The translations under genes were made by a program, and so were the position numbers. Source: a virus. From it: a DNA stretch of 55,412 bases. Location: positions 1-55,412 of IMG/VR virus record IMGVR_UViG_3300030616_000028; one strand, 5' to 3'. This document shows positions 55,011 through 55,412 of the stretch, piece by piece (the first letter of the stretch is position 1; each line of letters begins with the position of its first letter). The notes below the pieces were generated by a model, which saw only the letters and a program-made list of their open reading frames with translations, ran no database searches and was not told the origin of the DNA.

Positions 55011-55412
55011 GTGGCCATCGTCGATCTGAAGTGGGAGGTAGACAGCACGGCGCTCGACGCGCTCCTCACCGCCGGCTACGACGCCTGGAAGGTGGAGCGC
55101 GACAACGGAGGCGGCTCGTGGGTCGAGATCTCCTATCCAACGACGCGTCCGCCCCTGGTCGTCAACGCCTTCCGCTACCTCTACGCCGACCCGTCTGGAC
55201 CAGTCGATGCGGTCTCATTCGAAGCGAACGGCGACTACCGCGCCGTGCCGTACCGAACGAGCGACGGCGCCACCTCTGCTCCGGTGTCCGCAGCCAAGGC
55301 GCGGCGCTGCTACATCACGCCGCAGGACGTCTGGGATGAGGGCTACGTCAACCCTCCGTGGACTCCGAGCAAGGTATGGCGTGGGATTGATCGTGCGACG
55401 GCGACTATCGAC
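55011..55412 (+). CDS. unknown protein, 3' truncated at window edge
   Basis: From GTG 55011 (TTAGGGGAGGC upstream), open for 134 codons to the edge. The sequence is beta/helix mixed (AIVDLKWEVDSTALDALLTA, WVEISYPTTRPPLVVNAFRY, ARRCYITPQDVWDEGYVNPP). A phage head-to-tail connector or adaptor is plausible from position, but the end is outside the window. Confidence 0.45.
   Translation, partial: MAIVDLKWEVDSTALDALLTAGYDAWKVERDNGGGSWVEISYPTTRPPLVVNAFRYLYADPSGPVDAVSFEANGDYRAVPYRTSDGATSAPVSAAKARRCYITPQDVWDEGYVNPPWTPSKVWRGIDRATATID

Noticed and set aside
1-55412. tRNA genes, integrase, excisionase or attachment sites
   Set aside because: No cloverleaf with CCA-type acceptor, no tyrosine or serine recombinase motif and no long flanking repeat was seen by eye; tRNAs in particular need a dedicated scan.

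Overview
The window is part of the genome of a GC-rich tailed double-stranded DNA phage (Caudoviricetes). The evidence is a recognisable head-packaging module (large terminase, portal, MuF-like head protein, XkdF-like protease, HK97-type capsid), a phage replication and recombination block (YqaJ exonuclease, RecT, initiator, DnaB-like helicase, SSB, RuvC-like resolvase) and lysis enzymes. Genes are packed, nearly all on the + strand, and most neighbours overlap by a few bases (ATGA, GTGA, TGATG). I saw no integrase, tRNA gene or CRISPR array. The host cannot be named. A Rz/Rz1-like overlapping membrane gene pair and a lipobox protein lean towards a Gram-negative host.

Layout: 0-8.2 kb holds an XRE-type regulator fragment, an iron-sulphur-type PD-(D/E)XK nuclease, YqaJ, RecT, a replication initiator with internal iterons, the helicase and two unknown genes. 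8.2-14.8 kb is a dispersed lysis region (amidase, transglycosylase, holin candidate, spanin-like pair) mixed with an HNH-like gene, a Gp37/Gp68 family gene and small unknown genes. 14.8-19.8 kb has small genes, the ssb gene behind a strongly structured leader, and an adenine methyltransferase. At 19.8-20.8 kb lies the only minus-strand gene, a UDP-glucuronate decarboxylase with its own promoter. 20.8-31.8 kb is an accessory region unusually rich in small zinc-ribbon proteins, with an ASCH protein, a YkgJ-type cysteine-cluster protein, RuvC, a membrane HExxH protein and a second PD-(D/E)XK nuclease. 31.8-33.7 kb has a promoter-driven lipoprotein, a ribbon-helix-helix regulator and a candidate small terminase.

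33.7-34.5 kb is an apparently non-coding array of eight units repeating every ~102 bp, each with a promoter-like core. It sits directly in front of a five-gene block (two radical SAM enzymes, FkbM methyltransferase, ParB-fold protein, TAGT-type glycosyltransferase) that I interpret as a candidate DNA hypermodification pathway. The UDP-glucuronate decarboxylase upstream could supply UDP-xylose to it, which is a speculative link. From 39.2 kb to the right edge is the head module, including a 1076-residue MuF-like protein whose C-terminus carries a zincin HExxH motif, as in MuF-linked toxins, followed by a small gene in the position expected for an immunity partner. Tail genes must lie beyond the right edge.
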